A stretch of 34,300 nucleotides of DNA from Microseira wollei NIES-4236 (GCF_020521235.1 NZ_BLAY01000109.1:1-34300), one strand, 5' to 3'. Positions 24,677-33,869 are shown, counted from the stretch's first letter. The notes: generated by a model not told the origin, from the letters alone. Made by a program: numbers and translations.

Positions 24677-27268
24677 ATGAAACCCAAATTAATCAAAGCA
24701 TTTAAAATTTTTGGTACAAGTATGCTAGCGCTAACCGCTATAACTGGCGGGTTTGCTATATATACCGTTCGTCGATCGTGGCCCCAAGAAACAGGCACTA
24801 TAAAACTATCCGGTTTAAAAGATAAAGTAGAAGTTTTTCGAGATAAATGGGGCGTACCGCATATTTATGCCTCAAATCAACACGATCTATTCATGGCTCA
24901 AGGCTATATCCACGCACAAGATCGCTTCTGGCAAATGGATTTTTGGCGGCATATTGGTTCGGGTCGCCTAGCAGAAATGGCAGGCTATTCCCAGGTGGAT
25001 ACCGATAAATTCCTGCGGACATTGGGATGGGCGCGTGTGGCACAACAAGAGTTCGCAAAAAGCGATCCAAACACAAAAGCAATCTTGCAGGCTTACGCAG
25101 ATGGAGTGAATGCTTATTTACGCGATCGCCAAGGTGATTCTATTAGCTTAGAATACACTGTCCTCAAACAACTCAACCCAAATTATCAGCCCAAACCCTG
25201 GCAACCTCTGCACACTCTAACCTGGGTAAAAGCGATGGCATGGGATCTCAGCACCAGTCTTGACAGTGAAATCGAAAATGCTATTTTGTCCAAAACTTTG
25301 ACACCATCTCAGATTAATGAACTCTTTCCCCCTTATCCTAAAAACCATCCGATAATTGTTCCTAACCCAAATAATACTATTAACTCTAATTCAACTGCTT
25401 CAGGACTTACGCACGACGATCTTAGAAACCGGGTTTCTTTGCGTAAGTCCTGTGCTTTAGTTAATCGTGCTAATACCACACTCGTTCCTAATTTGCAACC
25501 GCTAGTCGGACAGATTGCCACTTTAAAAACTTTATTAGGAAAAACTGGAAATGGCATTGGTTCAAACAGTTGGGTTATCTCAGGTAAGCGCAGCGCTACA
25601 GGCAAGCCTATTTTAGCTAACGACCCTCACTTGGGCATTCAAATGCCTTCAATTTGGTATCAAGTTGCACTGCACTGCACTTCCAAAACATCTGATTGTC
25701 CCTACAACGTTGGTGGGTTTTCCTTTGCAGGTATGCCGGGAGTTATTATCGGTCATAACGATCGCATTGCTTGGGGTTATACCAATGTCGATCCAGATGT
25801 AGCAGATTTGTATATTGAGAAAATCAATCCGAATAATCCCAACCAGTACGAATTTAATGGGAAATGGGTTGATATGAAACTTGTCCAAGAGAATATCCAA
25901 GTTGCTGGCAGTAGATCGCTTTCTCTGACAGTTCGTTACACCCGTCATGGCCCAATTATTTCAGATACTTATAAAGGACTGGAAAATTTTAGTAATAAGA
26001 CTAGGATAAATCTACCCCAACATTACGCTATTGCCCTACGTTGGACAGCCCTAGAAACTGCCAATACTTTTCGGGCAGTTTTGCAGATGAACCGCGCTCA
26101 AAATTGGAATGAATTCCGCGCTGCTGCTAAAGAATTTGATGCGCCGTCCCAGAATCTGATTTATGCGGACACCAATGGCAATATTGGTGATCAAATGCCC
26201 GGAAAAATCCCGATTCGCGCTAGTGGCGACGGGAGCTATCCTGTTCCCGGTTGGACTGAAAATTTTGAATGGAAAGGTTACATTCCGTTTCCGCAACTTC
26301 CCTTCGCTTTTAACCCGCCCCAAGGTTATATTGTCACCGCTAACAATGCTGTAGTCGGCTCAAATTACCCATATTTAATTACAAAAGATTGGGATTACGG
26401 TTTCCGCGCTCAGCGAATTATCGAGACGATCGAGGCGCAAAAAGCTCCCATTTCTCTAAGCTATGTTCAGCAAATGCAGGGGGATAATAAGAACTTAAAT
26501 GCTGCAAATTTAGTACCGATTTTGCTGAAGATTCCCTTAAATGACGCTCGCTGGGAACGAGTAGCGCATCCGCGCCGCTATCGCTATCGCAATATCCTGG
26601 TTGGTTGGGATTTTCAGCAAAATATGGATAAAGCTGCCCCTGCTTTATTTGAGACTTTTTGGAAACACCTTTTAGCCGACACATTTCATGATGACCTACC
26701 TAAAGATTACTGGCCTGATGGAGAAAATCGTTGGGTTGAAGTAATAAGTCGTTTGGTGCAGCAACCAAATAGCCCTTGGTGGGACAACAAGAAAACGCCG
26801 GACATTGAAAATCGCGATCGCATTTTTCGGCAAGCCTTTGCTGAAGCTGTGGACGAATTGGAAGGCAGCTTTAGCAAAGACCCAGCTAAATGGCGCTGGG
26901 GCAATTTACATACCGCTACTTTCCGCAATGCGACCTTGGGGCGATCGGGAATTGCTTTAATTGCAGCACTCTTCAATCGCGGCCCTTTTTCCGTTTCAGG
27001 GGGCAGTTCAATTGTCAATGCTACTGGTTGGAATGCAACTGAATCCTTTGAAGTAGCATGGTTACCTTCGATGCGGATGATTGTGGATCTGGACAACCTG
27101 CAAAACTCTCTGAGCATCCACACTCCTGGACAGTCCGGTCATGCCTTCCATCCACACTACGACAATATGATTGAACCGTGGCGAAAGATTCAATATCAAC
27201 CCTTCATTTGGGAGCCAAGTGCAGTGCAAGCTAGTACCGAAGCCCGCCTAACGCTGACACCTCCTTAG
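24677..27268 (+). CDS. Penicillin acylase family Ntn hydrolase, membrane-anchored
   Basis: An N-terminal hydrophobic helix (about 12-31) anchors or exports the protein. The alpha region starts VEVFRDKWGVPHIYASNQHD, and AQGYIHAQDRFWQMD is family-typical. The autocatalytic cleavage site is GIG/SNSWVISG, with Ser296 as the predicted N-terminal nucleophile of the beta chain. The following ANDPHLGIQMP, GHNDRIAWGYTNVDPD and TANNAVVG motifs are conserved in the family. It hydrolyses amide bonds of acylated amines (penicillin G, acyl-homoserine lactones, lipopeptide precursors such as PvdQ's). At the end of a FAAL-NRPS operon the best guess is removal of the fatty acyl group after export. A palindromic repeat is embedded at about residues 242-259, just ahead of the cleavage site. 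Confidence 0.9.
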   Translation: MKPKLIKAFKIFGTSMLALTAITGGFAIYTVRRSWPQETGTIKLSGLKDKVEVFRDKWGVPHIYASNQHDLFMAQGYIHAQDRFWQMDFWRHIGSGRLAEMAGYSQVDTDKFLRTLGWARVAQQEFAKSDPNTKAILQAYADGVNAYLRDRQGDSISLEYTVLKQLNPNYQPKPWQPLHTLTWVKAMAWDLSTSLDSEIENAILSKTLTPSQINELFPPYPKNHPIIVPNPNNTINSNSTASGLTHDDLRNRVSLRKSCALVNRANTTLVPNLQPLVGQIATLKTLLGKTGNGIGSNSWVISGKRSATGKPILANDPHLGIQMPSIWYQVALHCTSKTSDCPYNVGGFSFAGMPGVIIGHNDRIAWGYTNVDPDVADLYIEKINPNNPNQYEFNGKWVDMKLVQENIQVAGSRSLSLTVRYTRHGPIISDTYKGLENFSNKTRINLPQHYAIALRWTALETANTFRAVLQMNRAQNWNEFRAAAKEFDAPSQNLIYADTNGNIGDQMPGKIPIRASGDGSYPVPGWTENFEWKGYIPFPQLPFAFNPPQGYIVTANNAVVGSNYPYLITKDWDYGFRAQRIIETIEAQKAPISLSYVQQMQGDNKNLNAANLVPILLKIPLNDARWERVAHPRRYRYRNILVGWDFQQNMDKAAPALFETFWKHLLADTFHDDLPKDYWPDGENRWVEVISRLVQQPNSPWWDNKKTPDIENRDRIFRQAFAEAVDELEGSFSKDPAKWRWGNLHTATFRNATLGRSGIALIAALFNRGPFSVSGGSSIVNATGWNATESFEVAWLPSMRMIVDLDNLQNSLSIHTPGQSGHAFHPHYDNMIEPWRKIQYQPFIWEPSAVQASTEARLTLTPP
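25401..25452. repeat. Palindromic repeat, family C, inside the acylase gene
   Basis: caggacttacgc (25401-25412) and gcgtaagtcctg (25441-25452) are perfect 12-bp inverted arms, with an inner agaaacc/ggtttct hairpin. It is translated in frame as about GLTHDDLRNRVSLRKSC. The same arms recur just downstream of the gene at 27301-27403. Confidence 0.9.
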
Positions 27269-27300
27269 CGCGTCTGCTGTATCTTGGGTTTCTTTACTCT

Positions 27301-27403
27301 CAGGACTTAGGCAAAAAAACTTTGGTGATACGAAAAATCGTGGGTTTAGAGGCGCGAGATTAACGCATCACCTTTGTTTTTGGCCCCGCGTGCGTAAGTC
27401 CTG
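27301..27403. repeat. Palindromic repeat, family C, intergenic copy
   Basis: Arms at 27301-27312 and 27392-27403 match the arms inside the acylase gene with one mismatch in the left arm. The 79-bp interior differs from the genic copy. Confidence 0.8.
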
Positions 27404-27432
27404 ACTCTGTGAGGCGGAGCCTCTAGATCTGC

Positions 27433-27456
27433 GTTACCAGGCAAGAGCCTGGTAAC
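27433..27456. repeat. Short palindrome (gttaccaggc type)
   Basis: gttaccaggc (27433-27442) and gcctggtaac (27447-27456) are perfect 10-bp arms with an aaga loop, similar in plan to the insert at 14755. ccaggggtat repeats follow, leading into the clpC terminator. Confidence 0.7.
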
Positions 27457-27480
27457 CAGGGGTATAACCAGGGGTATATA

Positions 27481-27509
27481 AAAAAATCCCCTGGTAGGGA
27501 TACCAGGGG
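27481..27509 (-). terminator. Rho-independent terminator of clpC
   Basis: On the - strand cccctggta (27501-27509 side) pairs with taccagggg (27488-27496 side) around tccc and is followed by a run of six or more T. It begins 17 bp after the clpC stop. Confidence 0.85.
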
Positions 27510-27525
27510 AAGAATGCGTCACATT

Positions 27526-29988
27526 TTATCCAACCAATTGAGGCAGCAACTCTCGTTGTTTTGCCATAATTTTGACTGAGCCACTATCGTCAACATCTAC
27601 AATGGCTGTGTCTCCGTTTTGGATGCGACCGGATAGCATGGCTTCGGCTAAGCTATCTTCTAAACGTCGCATAATTACTCGCCGCAGTTCTCTTGCACCG
27701 TAGCTGGGATTGTAGCCTTCTTTGACTACTAATTCTTTGAACGGTTGGGTGAATTCTAGGCTAATTTCTTGTTCGGTTAAGCGATTAGCAACTTCGCGCA
27801 ACATCAGGTCGGCAATTTTCACGATCTCTTCTTTTGTCAACTGACGGAAGACGATAATTTCGTCAACTCGGTTGAGGAATTCGGGTCGGAAGTATTGCTT
27901 CAGGTCGTCGTTGACTCGGTCGCGAATGCGGTGATAAGTCGCTTCGTTTTTGTCGTCGGAGAAGTCAAAACCCAGACCGCCGCCGCCTTTTTCAATCGCT
28001 TTTGAACCGATGTTCGAGGTCATGATTAGTAAGGTATTCTTGAAGTCTACTACTCGACCTTTGGCGTCGGTTAAACGACCGTCGTCTAACAGTTGCAACA
28101 GGGTGTTGAAGACATCGGGGTGAGCTTTTTCGACTTCGTCGAACAGGATGACCGAGTATGGTTTGCGCCGCACGGCTTCTGTTAGTTGTCCGCCTTCGTC
28201 GTAACCGACGTATCCGGGAGGCGAACCGATTAATTTAGAAACCGTGTGAGATTCCATAAATTCGGACATATCTAACCGAATCATCGCTTCTTCCGAACCG
28301 AAGAAATGAGCCGCGAGTGCTTTGGCTAATTCGGTCTTGCCCACGCCGGTAGGGCCGGAGAAAATAAAGCTGGCTATCGGTCGGTTGGGATTCTTTAACC
28401 CAACTCTGGCGCGACGAATGGCGCGAGAAACTGCTTTGACTGCTTCATCTTGTCCGATGACGCGCTGGTGCAAGGTATCTTCTAAATGCAACAGCACTTC
28501 GGATTCGGATTCGGTGATTTTGTTGACGGGTACTCCTGTCCAAGATGCGACAATGTGGGCGATGTCTTCTTCGGTGACTTCAGGGGTAATAGATGAGCGT
28601 TGAGAATTGTTTTGGATCGCTTTAATTTCCCCTTCTAGTTCTAACTCGAGATCGCGCAATTTTCCAGCGCTATCAAAGTCCTGCTCTTTGACTGCTGCTT
28701 CTTTCTCTTTGGTAACTTTATGCAGTTGTTGCTTGAGTTCCTTGGTAGCAGAAGCTGGCGTATTTTTCAAGCGCACTCTCGAACCTGCTTCGTCAATCAG
28801 GTCAATCGCTTTATCGGGTAAGAATCGATCGCTAATATATCGATCTGACAGATTAGCAGCCGCATGTAAAGCAGCATCGGATATTTTAACTTTGTGGTGC
28901 TGCTCGTAGCGCTCTCGCAACCCAAACAAAATCTCGATCGTTTCTTCAACGCTGGGTTCGCCTACCATTATCGGTTGGAAGCGACGTTCTAATGCTGCAT
29001 CTCGTTCGATGTGCTTGCGGTATTCATCGAGGGTGGTCATCCCCATACACTGCAATTCGCCCCGTGCTAATGCAGGTTTGAGCATGTTAGCAGCATCCAT
29101 TCCGCCTTCTGCTGCACCCGTACCAATTAAGGTATGAAGTTCATCGATGACTAGGATGATATTTCCAGCTTTACGGATTTCATCCACAATCCCTTTGAGG
29201 CGTTCTTCAAATTCACCCCGGAAGCGCGTCCCTGCGATTAACAATCCCATATCCAGGCTATAAACCTGCTTGTCTTCTAACAGATCGGGGATGTTTTTAT
29301 TAGCAATGCGCTGGGCTAAACCTTCGGCGATCGCAGTTTTACCCACACCGGGTTCGCCAATCAATACCGGGTTATTCTTCGTGCGGCGACCTAATATTTG
29401 GATGGCACGGGAGATTTCTTTTTCCCGCCCCACAACTGGATCGAGTTTACCTTCTAGTGCTTGTTGGGTGAGATTTGTCCCAAACTCGTCTAACTTTGCG
29501 GTTTTGTGTTTGCTTCCTTGCGACGCCCTCGCACCACCCGCAGGAACTGCGGCAACTTCTCCCAGCATCTGAATCACCTGCATCCGGAGGTTAGATAAAT
29601 CAACGCCCAAGTTTTCTAACACTCTGATAGCGACACCTTCCCCTGTCCGGATTAATCCTAACAACAGGTGTTCTGGTCCGATGTAATTATGTCCTAATTG
29701 ACGCGCTTCCTCAAAAGATAGCTCGAATACGCGCTTCACTTTGGGGGTAAACGGAATTTCCATCGGCACGTAGCCCGTCCCCCGACCTATAATCTTTTGT
29801 ACCTCTTTGCGCGCGGCTTCCAGCGTCACGCCGGAGTTAGACAGCGCTTTAGCAGCAATACCCGTCCCTTCCGCAATCAACCCCAAGAGAATCTGCTCGG
29901 TTCCCACGAGATTGTGTCCCAGGCGGCGTGCTTCTTCCTGGGCCAGCATCACTGCTTTAACTGCTTTGTCTGTAAAGTATTCAAACAT
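27526..29988 (-). CDS. clpC: ClpC, Hsp100 ATPase of the Clp protease
   Basis: Starts at [20 protein letters not shown] (ATG 29986-29988, 820 aa), the standard cyanobacterial/plastid ClpC start; a 17-codon upstream extension is possible but unlikely. It has two N-terminal Clp_N repeats ([30 protein letters not shown]). The first AAA+ domain has Walker A GEPGVGKT and Walker B VIDELHT. A UvrB/UvrC-like linker ([20 protein letters not shown]) and a second AAA+ domain with [12 protein letters not shown] and [10 protein letters not shown] follow. It unfolds substrates into ClpP/ClpR in the cytoplasm and is essential in cyanobacteria. It is unrelated to the NRPS cluster and convergent with it. Confidence 0.97.
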   Translation of the reverse strand: MFEYFTDKAVKAVMLAQEEARRLGHNLVGTEQILLGLIAEGTGIAAKALSNSGVTLEAARKEVQKIIGRGTGYVPMEIPFTPKVKRVFELSFEEARQLGHNYIGPEHLLLGLIRTGEGVAIRVLENLGVDLSNLRMQVIQMLGEVAAVPAGGARASQGSKHKTAKLDEFGTNLTQQALEGKLDPVVGREKEISRAIQILGRRTKNNPVLIGEPGVGKTAIAEGLAQRIANKNIPDLLEDKQVYSLDMGLLIAGTRFRGEFEERLKGIVDEIRKAGNIILVIDELHTLIGTGAAEGGMDAANMLKPALARGELQCMGMTTLDEYRKHIERDAALERRFQPIMVGEPSVEETIEILFGLRERYEQHHKVKISDAALHAAANLSDRYISDRFLPDKAIDLIDEAGSRVRLKNTPASATKELKQQLHKVTKEKEAAVKEQDFDSAGKLRDLELELEGEIKAIQNNSQRSSITPEVTEEDIAHIVASWTGVPVNKITESESEVLLHLEDTLHQRVIGQDEAVKAVSRAIRRARVGLKNPNRPIASFIFSGPTGVGKTELAKALAAHFFGSEEAMIRLDMSEFMESHTVSKLIGSPPGYVGYDEGGQLTEAVRRKPYSVILFDEVEKAHPDVFNTLLQLLDDGRLTDAKGRVVDFKNTLLIMTSNIGSKAIEKGGGGLGFDFSDDKNEATYHRIRDRVNDDLKQYFRPEFLNRVDEIIVFRQLTKEEIVKIADLMLREVANRLTEQEISLEFTQPFKELVVKEGYNPSYGARELRRVIMRRLEDSLAEAMLSGRIQNGDTAIVDVDDSGSVKIMAKQRELLPQLVG

Positions 29989-30308
29989 GGTGGGTTTACC
30001 TCGCCGAGCGGTTCTTTGAAACGGGTGAAGGTCTTTCAACCGCTCTATGAACTTTTGTTTACTTTCTGCTAATTTATCCTTTCCCTGCGGGTATTGCGGT
30101 GAGGAAACCCGTAAGCCTTAAGGCGTAGTTGCCGCACTTTTTCCTAAGTATTTATACGTTTATAGCCAGAGCAAGAGCGATGTCGCGGGCGGTTTTCACC
30201 GATTATCTATGGCGATACTAATCTACATCAACCCGCCCCCAACAAGGGAAATAAACGCGCAAAAGTAGGGTGTATTTTTGAGCTAAATTGTCAGGGAAAC
30301 TCCGGTAA
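29989..30308. other. clpC upstream region
   Basis: About 320 bp with no convincing gene on either strand. It holds small self-complementary stretches (gccttaaggc at 30114-30123, and gcggt..accc around 30080-30112) that may form part of the clpC leader. No clear promoter can be assigned by eye. Confidence 0.4.
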
Positions 30309-30407
30309 TATCAAATCCGGTTGCATCGGAATGATTAGTTTTCTTGCTAATTGCTAATTGCTAATTGCTAATTGCTAGCTTGCCCCTACAGGTCGTAATT
30401 CCGATGC
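30309..30407. repeat. Intergenic repeat, family B, copy 2, with gctaatt heptamers
   Basis: It begins atatcaaatccggttgcatc and ends ctacaggtcgtaattccgat, as does the copy at 6247-6364. The core here is about five tandem gctaatt units, whereas copy 1 has mostly gggaatt. Confidence 0.85.
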
Positions 30408-30559
30408 CTAAGGAAACGATATCATTTTTGTTTTTAAAATAGCTTAATTCCTTCTTAAACTATCCTTAAATAAAAGGCGGCAGTTCAAATATAAACTTGG
30501 GTTTTGGATTCAGGGAATGATACGAAGTTCCTACTTCTCCCTCCCTCGATAGAGAAGCC

Positions 30560-30769
30560 GTGACTAATTTTTCTGATGATAACTGGCAACAAATTAAAGT
30601 GCTTGCAGCCAGACTTCAAGCGATTAAAAGTATGCTTGAAGTCTTTAACGAGCAAATTGAAAATCGACCTTTCGCTCACGAATTTAATCCTATCAAAGAA
30701 CAGTTAGAAGCTGATTTTGAACAAACTTTGTCTGCTTTATTAGAGCTAATTGAAGACGAAGATGGTTAA
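30560..30769 (+). CDS. Small hypothetical protein, 69 aa
   Basis: GTG start; the sequence MTNFSDDNWQQIKVLAARLQ continues into acidic, mostly helical sequence ending LLELIEDEDG. No known motif is seen. The even helical pattern and acidic C-terminus suggest a real small soluble protein. Its stop is one base from the stop of the convergent zinc-ribbon gene, a tight arrangement that supports both. No clear Shine-Dalgarno. Function unknown. Confidence 0.6.
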   Translation: MTNFSDDNWQQIKVLAARLQAIKSMLEVFNEQIENRPFAHEFNPIKEQLEADFEQTLSALLELIEDEDG

Positions 30770-30770
30770 A

Positions 30771-30989
30771 TTAGCTTACCGAAAGTGCAGCCACTTCTTT
30801 GTATAAATTACTGCCAAGTGAGGCCGAAATATTACCAAAGCGCGACTTGGGTAGCACGCCGCGATCGCTTTTGGCGATATGTTCCGAAACAACAGGCATT
30901 TCTTGCCAGCATCTTGGGCAAAACCAGTATACACCACTTCGTCGAGCGTGTCGGAGTAATTGATTAGAGCAACAAGGACAAGTATTCAT
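30771..30989 (-). CDS. Small zinc-ribbon-like protein, 72 aa
   Basis: The N-terminus MNTCPCCSNQLLRHARRSGV continues YWFCPRCWQEMP, giving CPCC and CPRC knuckles that should bind one zinc. Proteins with this start are frequent in cyanobacteria. The remaining ~40 residues are less ordered. The role is unknown; nucleic-acid or protein binding is the usual use of such ribbons. It is convergent with the 69-aa gene. Confidence 0.7.
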   Translation of the reverse strand: MNTCPCCSNQLLRHARRSGVYWFCPRCWQEMPVVSEHIAKSDRGVLPKSRFGNISASLGSNLYKEVAALSVS

Positions 30990-31367
30990 GGCAACCTCTC
31001 GTGGAATCGTAGAGTCTAAAGCTTGATTGTGAGAATACGATAAAATTATGAAGAAGATGTGAGGTTAAAATTAACTTATTGTGAACAATCGTAGTAAAAC
31101 TTAAAAATTGCTTGGGTAAATTTTGATACATGATTGTGAATTAGCTTCTTGGCTATAAATGCTCGCAACGACAGTAAAATGTGGGTGGTTGGCTGAAAAA
31201 ATGTATGGGTGGAAGTGTCGTAAGTTACGGCAGTTTTCTTTGGGAGGGAGGGCAGATTGTAACAACAAAAACAATTATGATGTGGAACTAAGACGGGATT
31301 AACCAGGTGAAAATAGCAGAAAAGATAGGTAATAGGCGGGGTTAGACCGAATAGGAGCAGAGGGTCT
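30990..31367. other. Intergenic stretch without recognised gene
   Basis: AT-rich and free of repeats of the families seen elsewhere. An antisense open frame overlaps its right half but has no family-like sequence. The region should carry promoters for the flanking divergent genes. The ATG at 31368 is preceded by AGAGGG, a plausible ribosome binding site. Confidence 0.5.
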
Positions 31368-32147
31368 ATGTTGGAATTCAATAGTTTGATTTCAGAGGAA
31401 TTGGCGTTGGCGCCGGAACATCCCTTAGAGCAAAACTTGGAGCGTTCCCTGCCAGATATCAGAGTAGCATCGCCGGAAGAAATGAGGGCGATACAGCGGT
31501 GCGATCGCATACCCGGTATCGTCAGGCGGTTGATTCCGTTCAATGCTACTACGGTTTGGGAGTACTGGTGGTGCGTACCGGGACGGATGCTGCTACCGGA
31601 AGATGTGGAAATTATCCGATGCGATCGCCAACGCATCGAAACCATCCTCGCCAAACTAATTTGGTTGTTGGGAGGAAACTGTTTTGGGGAAAATTCTTGT
31701 TTGTACGGGGATGCTGAGCCTGTTTATGATTGGCAGCAGGTACTGGAATTTGCCCGCTGTACGGGGATAAGTACTGATGCGATCGATATTGATTTTCTGC
31801 CGACAGCGATCGCCCAGGTAAACTTATCCCACCCCTACGACAAATTACCAGTACCAATAGCAGAAGGAAAAACCCCAAACTATGTAGTAGTTGAACCCGG
31901 ACATTGGCACATCGAATTTTTCCCATTACAACCCATAGAGGGAGGATTTGAACTGGTGGAACAAAAACCGATGTGCAGTTGCCAAATTTGGACGGGAAAA
32001 CCGTTTATCAAAAACCTGGAAACGGGAGAAACCACAACCCGCTACGACTTAGGACTTGCCACCCCGTTGGATATTACCAGTCATCCTTGGTTAAGTTTTG
32101 GGCAGGAAGAAGCTGAGAGTAGGCTACCACTTGGGGTAGGTGAATAA
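31368..32147 (+). CDS. Hypothetical protein, 259 aa
   Basis: Not recognised. It is a soluble protein with no signal peptide or membrane segment, rich in Trp and acidic residues. Notable segments are NATTVWEYWWCVPGRMLLPE, the central Cys-containing GGNCFGENSCLYGDAEPVYDWQQ, YVVVEPGHWHIEFFPLQP and PMCSCQIWTGKPFIKNLETG. There are seven Cys, including a CSC pair, but no standard metal-binding spacing. HIP1 sites and codon use look native. It is single, followed by the 77-bp hairpin repeat array. Probably a cyanobacterial lineage protein of unknown role. Confidence 0.7.
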   Translation: MLEFNSLISEELALAPEHPLEQNLERSLPDIRVASPEEMRAIQRCDRIPGIVRRLIPFNATTVWEYWWCVPGRMLLPEDVEIIRCDRQRIETILAKLIWLLGGNCFGENSCLYGDAEPVYDWQQVLEFARCTGISTDAIDIDFLPTAIAQVNLSHPYDKLPVPIAEGKTPNYVVVEPGHWHIEFFPLQPIEGGFELVEQKPMCSCQIWTGKPFIKNLETGETTTRYDLGLATPLDITSHPWLSFGQEEAESRLPLGVGE

Positions 32148-32190
32148 ATCCCAAGAAACCCGGTTTGTTTGATCGTCCCTGGGGCAAAAT

Positions 32191-32460
32191 CCGACACCCT
32201 GTAAGGGTGTGGCTACACAGACAAAGCCCGCCTTCGCGGGCTGTTTGATTTGAGTATCACCTTGCATCCGACACCCTGTAAGGGTGTGGCTACACAGACA
32301 AAGCCCGCCTTCGCGGGCTGTTTGATTTGAGTATCACCTTGCATCCGACACCCTGTAAGGGTGTGGCTACACAGACAAAGCCCGCGAAGGCGGGCTGGAT
32401 TTAATTTGAGCCTGCTTTGGCAGGCTTTGTTTGTGTAGCCCCATGCTTTAGCATGGGGGC
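32191..32460. repeat. Array of 77-bp hairpin repeats
   Basis: Units start at 32191, 32268 and 32345. Each has an acaccctgtaagggtgt hairpin, ctacacagacaaagcc, and a gcccgc/gcgggc hairpin. Units 1 and 2 are identical as far as seen. Unit 3 carries the second hairpin in inverted form and then diverges into ggctttgtttgtgtagcc, which is complementary to the unit's own ctacacag motif. It ends with a ccccatgc/gcatgggg hairpin (32439-32458) followed by gcgtttta, which may act as a terminator. Confidence 0.9.
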
Positions 32461-32587
32461 GTTTTAGACAATGGGCATAGGTATTGTTTGAGAAAGCGGG
32501 TTTCTGAGGCAGATGGGGAACTTTTATAATTCAATATTCGCCTGATTATTTATCCAACTTTGACAGAAAAAGTTTTATATTTGAGCA

Positions 32588-33862
32588 ATGAAAAAGCAAT
32601 TATTCAATCCCAGGGGCATCGTGCTTGCGGCTATTATCAGTTTAGCGGCGCTGGGCGAGATTGCAGGGTTATCCATGACAAAACCAATGCCAGCATCTGC
32701 TGATGTTACCAATACCAGTTCGGTTAAGCAGGCAAGTACTATGAATGAAAAGCTAGTTGCAGCGAATACTAAGTTTGGCTTTAAACTGTTTTCGGAAATT
32801 TTCCAGCAAAACAGCAGCCAGAACATTTTTGTTTCGCCTACCAGCGTTGCGATCGCTCTCGCCATGACCTACAACGGCGCCAACGGTTCTACCCAGCAAG
32901 CAATGGCTCAAACTTTAGAATTCCCAGGCATGAGTTTGGATGAAATTAACCAAGCTCAGCTTGCTTTAAGCCAAATTTTAACCAATCCAGACCCCAAAGT
33001 TCAGCTAACTATTGCCAATTCCCTCTGGGCGCGAGAAGGAATCAACTTTAAGCCAGATTTCCTCCAAAGAAACAAAGATTTCTACAAAGCACAAATTACC
33101 AATCTGAATTTCAACAAGCCCAATGCGGTATCGACAATCAACAATTGGGTAAACCAGAATACCAAGGGCAAAATTCCTACCATTATCGACCGAATTAGTC
33201 CCGATGCATTGCTTTATCTGATCAATGCGATTTACTTTAAAGGCAGTTGGACTGATGAATTCCCCAAAAATGCCACTCAAGATCGTCCTTTTACCTTGCT
33301 AAACGGAACGCGCAAACAGCACCCATTAATGTCCCGGTTTGGCAGATTCCGCTATTACGAAAATGAATCGTTTCAGGCAATTAGTCTGCCCTACGGATCG
33401 CGGCGGATGAGCATGTATGTTTTTCTACCCAAACCTAACGCGACGCTGCAATCTTTTTATAACAACCTGACCCCAGAAAACTGGGAACAATGGATTAAAC
33501 AGTTTAGGAATAGAGAAGGTTCGATTTCTTTACCCCGCTTCAAATTAGAGTATGACATTAGTCTGAAACAAACTTTGGAAGCATTGGGGATGGGGATTGC
33601 ATTTCAAGACAGAGCTAATTTTACCGGGATGACCTCTACCCCTGTCAATATTAATGAGGTCAAGCACAAAACATTTGTAGAGGTAAATGAAGAAGGAACC
33701 GAAGCCGCAGCCGTAACTTCTGTAGGAATTCGGGCAACGTCTGCCATGCCAGTAAACGAGCCATTTAACATGGTTGTAGATCGTCCATTTTTTGTGGCAA
33801 TTCGAGATAATCAAACGGAAACTTTGTTATTTATGGGTTCGATTGTAGAACCGCAGCAATAA
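32588..33862 (+). CDS. Serpin with signal peptide
   Basis: The 424-residue protein has an N-terminal signal sequence with probable cleavage after PASA (about residue 38). The serpin fold follows: FGFKLFSEIF, NIFVSPTSVAIALAMTYNGA, LINAIYFKGSW, and near the C-terminus DRPFFVAIRDNQTETLLFMG. The hinge of the reactive-centre loop, EVNEEGTEAAAVTSVGI (from about residue 364), has the small residues of inhibitory serpins. The P1 residue lies in IRATSAMP, but the loop is a few residues longer than in alpha-1-antitrypsin, so P1 cannot be fixed. It probably traps extracellular or periplasmic serine or cysteine proteases. It is monocistronic and followed by a hairpin. Confidence 0.93.
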   Translation: MKKQLFNPRGIVLAAIISLAALGEIAGLSMTKPMPASADVTNTSSVKQASTMNEKLVAANTKFGFKLFSEIFQQNSSQNIFVSPTSVAIALAMTYNGANGSTQQAMAQTLEFPGMSLDEINQAQLALSQILTNPDPKVQLTIANSLWAREGINFKPDFLQRNKDFYKAQITNLNFNKPNAVSTINNWVNQNTKGKIPTIIDRISPDALLYLINAIYFKGSWTDEFPKNATQDRPFTLLNGTRKQHPLMSRFGRFRYYENESFQAISLPYGSRRMSMYVFLPKPNATLQSFYNNLTPENWEQWIKQFRNREGSISLPRFKLEYDISLKQTLEALGMGIAFQDRANFTGMTSTPVNINEVKHKTFVEVNEEGTEAAAVTSVGIRATSAMPVNEPFNMVVDRPFFVAIRDNQTETLLFMGSIVEPQQ

Positions 33863-33869
33863 CTGAATC

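Noticed and set aside
29989-30039. 17-residue N-terminal extension of ClpC
   Set aside because: ClpC proteins start MFEYFTDKA; the extra codons have no counterpart in the family.
31076-31654. - strand ORF of 192 aa overlapping the start of the 259-aa gene
   Set aside because: No family-like sequence, low-complexity composition, and it overlaps the better-supported + strand gene. It is treated as a chance frame.
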